From Thermococci archaeon (GTDB lineage Archaea; Methanobacteriota_B; Thermococci; Thermococcales; Thermococcaceae): a DNA stretch of 5,928 bases. Made by a program: the position numbers and the translations under genes. This document shows positions 4,857 through 5,928 of this stretch, piece after piece. A model generated the notes under the pieces. That model did no database searches. It was not told the DNA's origin and was given only the letters and a program-made list of their open reading frames with translations. The DNA is taken from the NCBI GenBank assembly GCA_003663535.1, contig QMUE01000099.1, forward strand, positions 1 through 5,928, read 5' to 3'. Position 1 is the stretch's first letter; the number at the start of each line of letters is the position of its first letter.

Positions 4857-5426
4857 TTACATCTTATCTTCTTCTTTTTGTAAAGTGAATATAACTTCCG
4901 CAGCTATCCTCGCTGCTATTGCACATACACCTGGACAGACATCAAGCCCTCCATCTTTATACCATGCTTCAGCATCTTCATCTTTCCAAAAATCATAGTG
5001 TCTTCCAAGGAGTTTTTCTTGGATTTCAAAGCACTTTACTGTTCCAAAGTGTTTTTTAAATTCATCAAACACTTTCGTCGCTGCTTCCATAGTTTTTACA
5101 TAGCCATTAAAATCATCCAAGTGCTCAGTACCCTCTACTAAGCCCACCGCCATAATGGCACCTATAAGAGCACCACAAGTTTCTCCCTTTCGAGCAATCC
5201 CTGCAGCAAGACCTGTACTGGCTTTTAATGCACCCTTAAACTCTCGCTCATCATCGGTAAGATGAAGGTGGTGATGAAGTGCTGCAAGTACACATCTTGC
5301 ACAACCTTCATATGCCCTATCATTATCATATGCTGCTTTTGCAACCCGATCTAAAATCTTTTCTTTACTACCAGGCTTACTTCGGATGTCATATCTTGCC
5401 ACTTCTTTTGGGTAATGTTTCAACAT
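4857..5426 (-). CDS. C_GCAxxG_C_C family putative redox protein
   Basis: The 189-residue product carries the family signature: paired cysteines in EGCARCV (C42, C45), the core GETCGALIGAIMAVGL (C84, with the CGAxxG pattern), C132 in VKCFE, and the late pair DVCPGVC (C164, C168). The family is annotated as redox-active on the basis of these conserved cysteines; the reaction is not known. A histidine-rich AALHHHLHL (about 48-56) may add metal ligands. No signal peptide or membrane span is visible, so a cytoplasmic location is likely. ATG 5426 is preferred to ATG 5438 because GGTG (5433-5436) lies six bases upstream, but a leaderless start at 5438 cannot be excluded, since the TATA box predicts initiation near that base. 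The DUF169 gene follows 56 bases downstream. A perfect inverted repeat at the promoter suggests repression. Arginine codons are CGN in 4 of 9. Confidence 0.85.
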   Translation of the reverse strand: MLKHYPKEVARYDIRSKPGSKEKILDRVAKAAYDNDRAYEGCARCVLAALHHHLHLTDDEREFKGALKASTGLAAGIARKGETCGALIGAIMAVGLVEGTEHLDDFNGYVKTMEAATKVFDEFKKHFGTVKCFEIQEKLLGRHYDFWKDEDAEAWYKDGGLDVCPGVCAIAARIAAEVIFTLQKEEDKM

Positions 5427-5430
5427 TATG

Positions 5431-5458
5431 TTCACCATTAATACACTACAATGGTGAA
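5431..5458. promoter_or_regulatory. Operator-like 9-bp perfect inverted repeat
   Basis: TTCACCATT (5431-5439) and AATGGTGAA (5450-5458) are perfect inverse copies with a 10-bp spacer. The pair starts directly beside the TATA box and spans the predicted transcription start, where archaeal repressors block polymerase. One arm contains the GGTG ribosome-binding site. A dimeric regulator contacting sites 19 bp apart is the simplest reading; the regulator is not in the window. Confidence 0.5.
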
Positions 5459-5468
5459 ATATATAATT
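5459..5468 (-). promoter_or_regulatory. TATA box of the C_GCAxxG gene
   Basis: On the minus strand AATTATATAT lies at 5459-5468. Initiation about 25 bases downstream falls near 5438. Confidence 0.55.
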
Positions 5469-5486
5469 CTTTCCATAATTTTAGGG

Positions 5487-5510
5487 ATACTGTTAGAATA
5501 ATGGCAGTAT
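5487..5510. repeat. 6-bp inverted repeat upstream of the C_GCAxxG promoter
   Basis: ATACTG (5487-5492) and CAGTAT (5505-5510) are inverse copies separated by 12 bases, about 20-45 bases upstream of the TATA box. It could be an activator site, but arms this short occur by chance. Confidence 0.2.
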
Positions 5511-5545
5511 TGCTCCTCGAATCCATTCAACACCAAAGCAAACAG

Positions 5546-5562
5546 AAAAAACAAAGCCTTTG
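5546..5562 (-). terminator. Short hairpin followed by six Us on the minus strand
   Basis: CAAAG and CTTTG (5552-5562) form a small stem followed on the minus strand by TTTTTT (5551-5546). It would end transcripts coming from the dead transposase-like gene and the membrane-protein gene before the C_GCAxxG promoter. Confidence 0.35.
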
Positions 5563-5580
5563 AACCTTCTCAATCACTAC

Positions 5581-5634
5581 TCCTGAAATTGTTTCAGGAA
5601 CGCTTGTCTGCTCCTTAAGAGCAAACTAACGTTC
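5581..5634 (-). other. Two adjacent hairpins, possible structured RNA or element end
   Basis: Read on the minus strand, GAACGTTAGTTTGCTC (5634-5619) pairs with GAGCAGACAAGCGTTC (5613-5598) around TTAAG: 13 Watson-Crick pairs, two G.U pairs and one mismatch. Directly after it, TCCTGAAA and TTTCAGGA (5599-5581) form a perfect 8-bp stem with a 3-base loop. The G.U pairs exist only in the minus-strand RNA. It may be a transcript 3' structure, a small RNA, or a subterminal hairpin of the neighbouring dead element. Confidence 0.45.
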
Positions 5635-5835
5635 AATACTCTTCCTCGATCCAAAAGTAATATGATTCACTATGAGGACTTTTGGCTTGTAAACTGCTTC
5701 TGTGATTTTTGAGCTGTTTCTCAAGCTGTTACATAGGCGATTTCGAGTGTTCTGCCGATTTGTCTATAATTGAAGCCTTTCATGTATAGTTTGATGACTT
5801 TATCTAGGTACTTTGATTTGGAAAAAGTAAAAGAG
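5626..5835 (-). pseudogene. Dead HTH transposase-like remnant, N-terminal part
   Basis: On the minus strand FSKSKYLDKVIKLYMKGFNY then RQIGRTLEIAYVTA resembles the N-terminal helix-turn-helix region of IS transposases (an L-Y-x-K-G-x-x-Y-R-x-I-x-x-x-L-x-I pattern). A TGA (5723-5721) stands where such proteins usually have tryptophan in VTxWE, and one A is missing from the A-run at 5710-5706, after which ITEAVYKPKVLIVNH and FGSRKSIER follow in another frame up to TAG 5628-5626. No start codon or ribosome-binding site is seen and the catalytic domain is absent. The IS family cannot be told from this piece, and a non-transposase HTH protein is possible. Confidence 0.5.
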
Positions 5836-5836
5836 G

Positions 5837-5928
5837 TTAACTCCCAGTCTTTTTCACAAATAGTCTGAGTCCTATAATAATCGCCGCTCCAATTATCACT
5901 GGAATTACATTGAGGCTTGCTGCTGCAA
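5837..5928 (-). CDS. C-terminus of a membrane protein, cut by the window edge
   Basis: Twenty-nine residues are visible, starting AAASLNVIPVIIGAAIIIG and ending LRLFVKKTGS before TAA (5839-5837). It is a hydrophobic helix with a basic tail, as expected for a last membrane span with a cytoplasmic end. It aligns without gaps to the tail of the truncated membrane protein at 3414-3601 (12 of 29 identical, most others conservative), so the two belong to the same unrecognised family. The gene starts outside the window, so its length and start are unknown. Confidence 0.6.
   Translation of the reverse strand, partial: AAASLNVIPVIIGAAIIIGLRLFVKKTGS

Noticed and set aside
5279..5563. 94-residue plus-strand open frame at the C_GCAxxG promoter
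   Set aside because: It runs antisense through the redox gene and its promoter region, with no recognisable motif.

Overview
The window looks like chromosomal DNA of a hyperthermophilic archaeon of the order Thermococcales (Pyrococcus/Thermococcus type). The evidence is AT-rich intergenic DNA with archaeal TATA boxes, short leaders with GGTGAT or GGAGGT ribosome-binding sites (complement of the archaeal 16S 3' end), mostly AGA/AGG arginine codons, an RNA-ligase-partner PIN protein, a class III (QxSxE-type) pilin signal and an archaeal-type tnpB 3' end. This placement is inference from content; no search was run.

Left part (1-1160): the first codons of a leftward gene (1-22) face a GC-rich, hairpin-rich segment (about 149-327) that has its own TATA box. 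Its end matches the 3' end of an IS200/IS605-type tnpB and its overlapping guide (omega) RNA, although no tnpB body is present. It is followed by a possible short gene tail (354-452) and by a bPH-SHOCT domain gene (536-1099) broken by three separate one-base losses.

Middle part (1161-3424): a divergent pair consists of an RNA ligase partner PIN protein (minus strand) and a 398-aa fucose-isomerase-like protein of the COG2407 type (plus strand). A small two-gene unit follows: a 47-aa single-span membrane protein and a 60-aa pilin-like protein with a class III signal peptide. It ends at a hairpin that can terminate transcription from both sides.

Right part (3414-5928): a truncated membrane-protein C-terminus (minus) abuts a decayed IS1595/ISXO2-type transposase remnant. 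Two intact leftward genes follow: a DUF169 protein with nine cysteines and a C_GCAxxG_C_C putative redox protein with six. The second has a TATA box and a perfect 9-bp inverted repeat placed like a repressor operator. Beyond it lie a set of hairpins with a U-run, a second dead HTH transposase-like remnant, and, at the right edge, the C-terminus of a membrane protein that resembles the truncated one. The cysteine-rich pair therefore sits between two dead mobile-element remnants and two related membrane-protein tails, which suggests a small accessory island. Its two genes also use more CGN arginine codons than the genes to the left.

A recurring theme is that the broken genes are disrupted mainly by one-base losses, most of them in short homopolymers, while about 3.5 kb of intact genes shows none.
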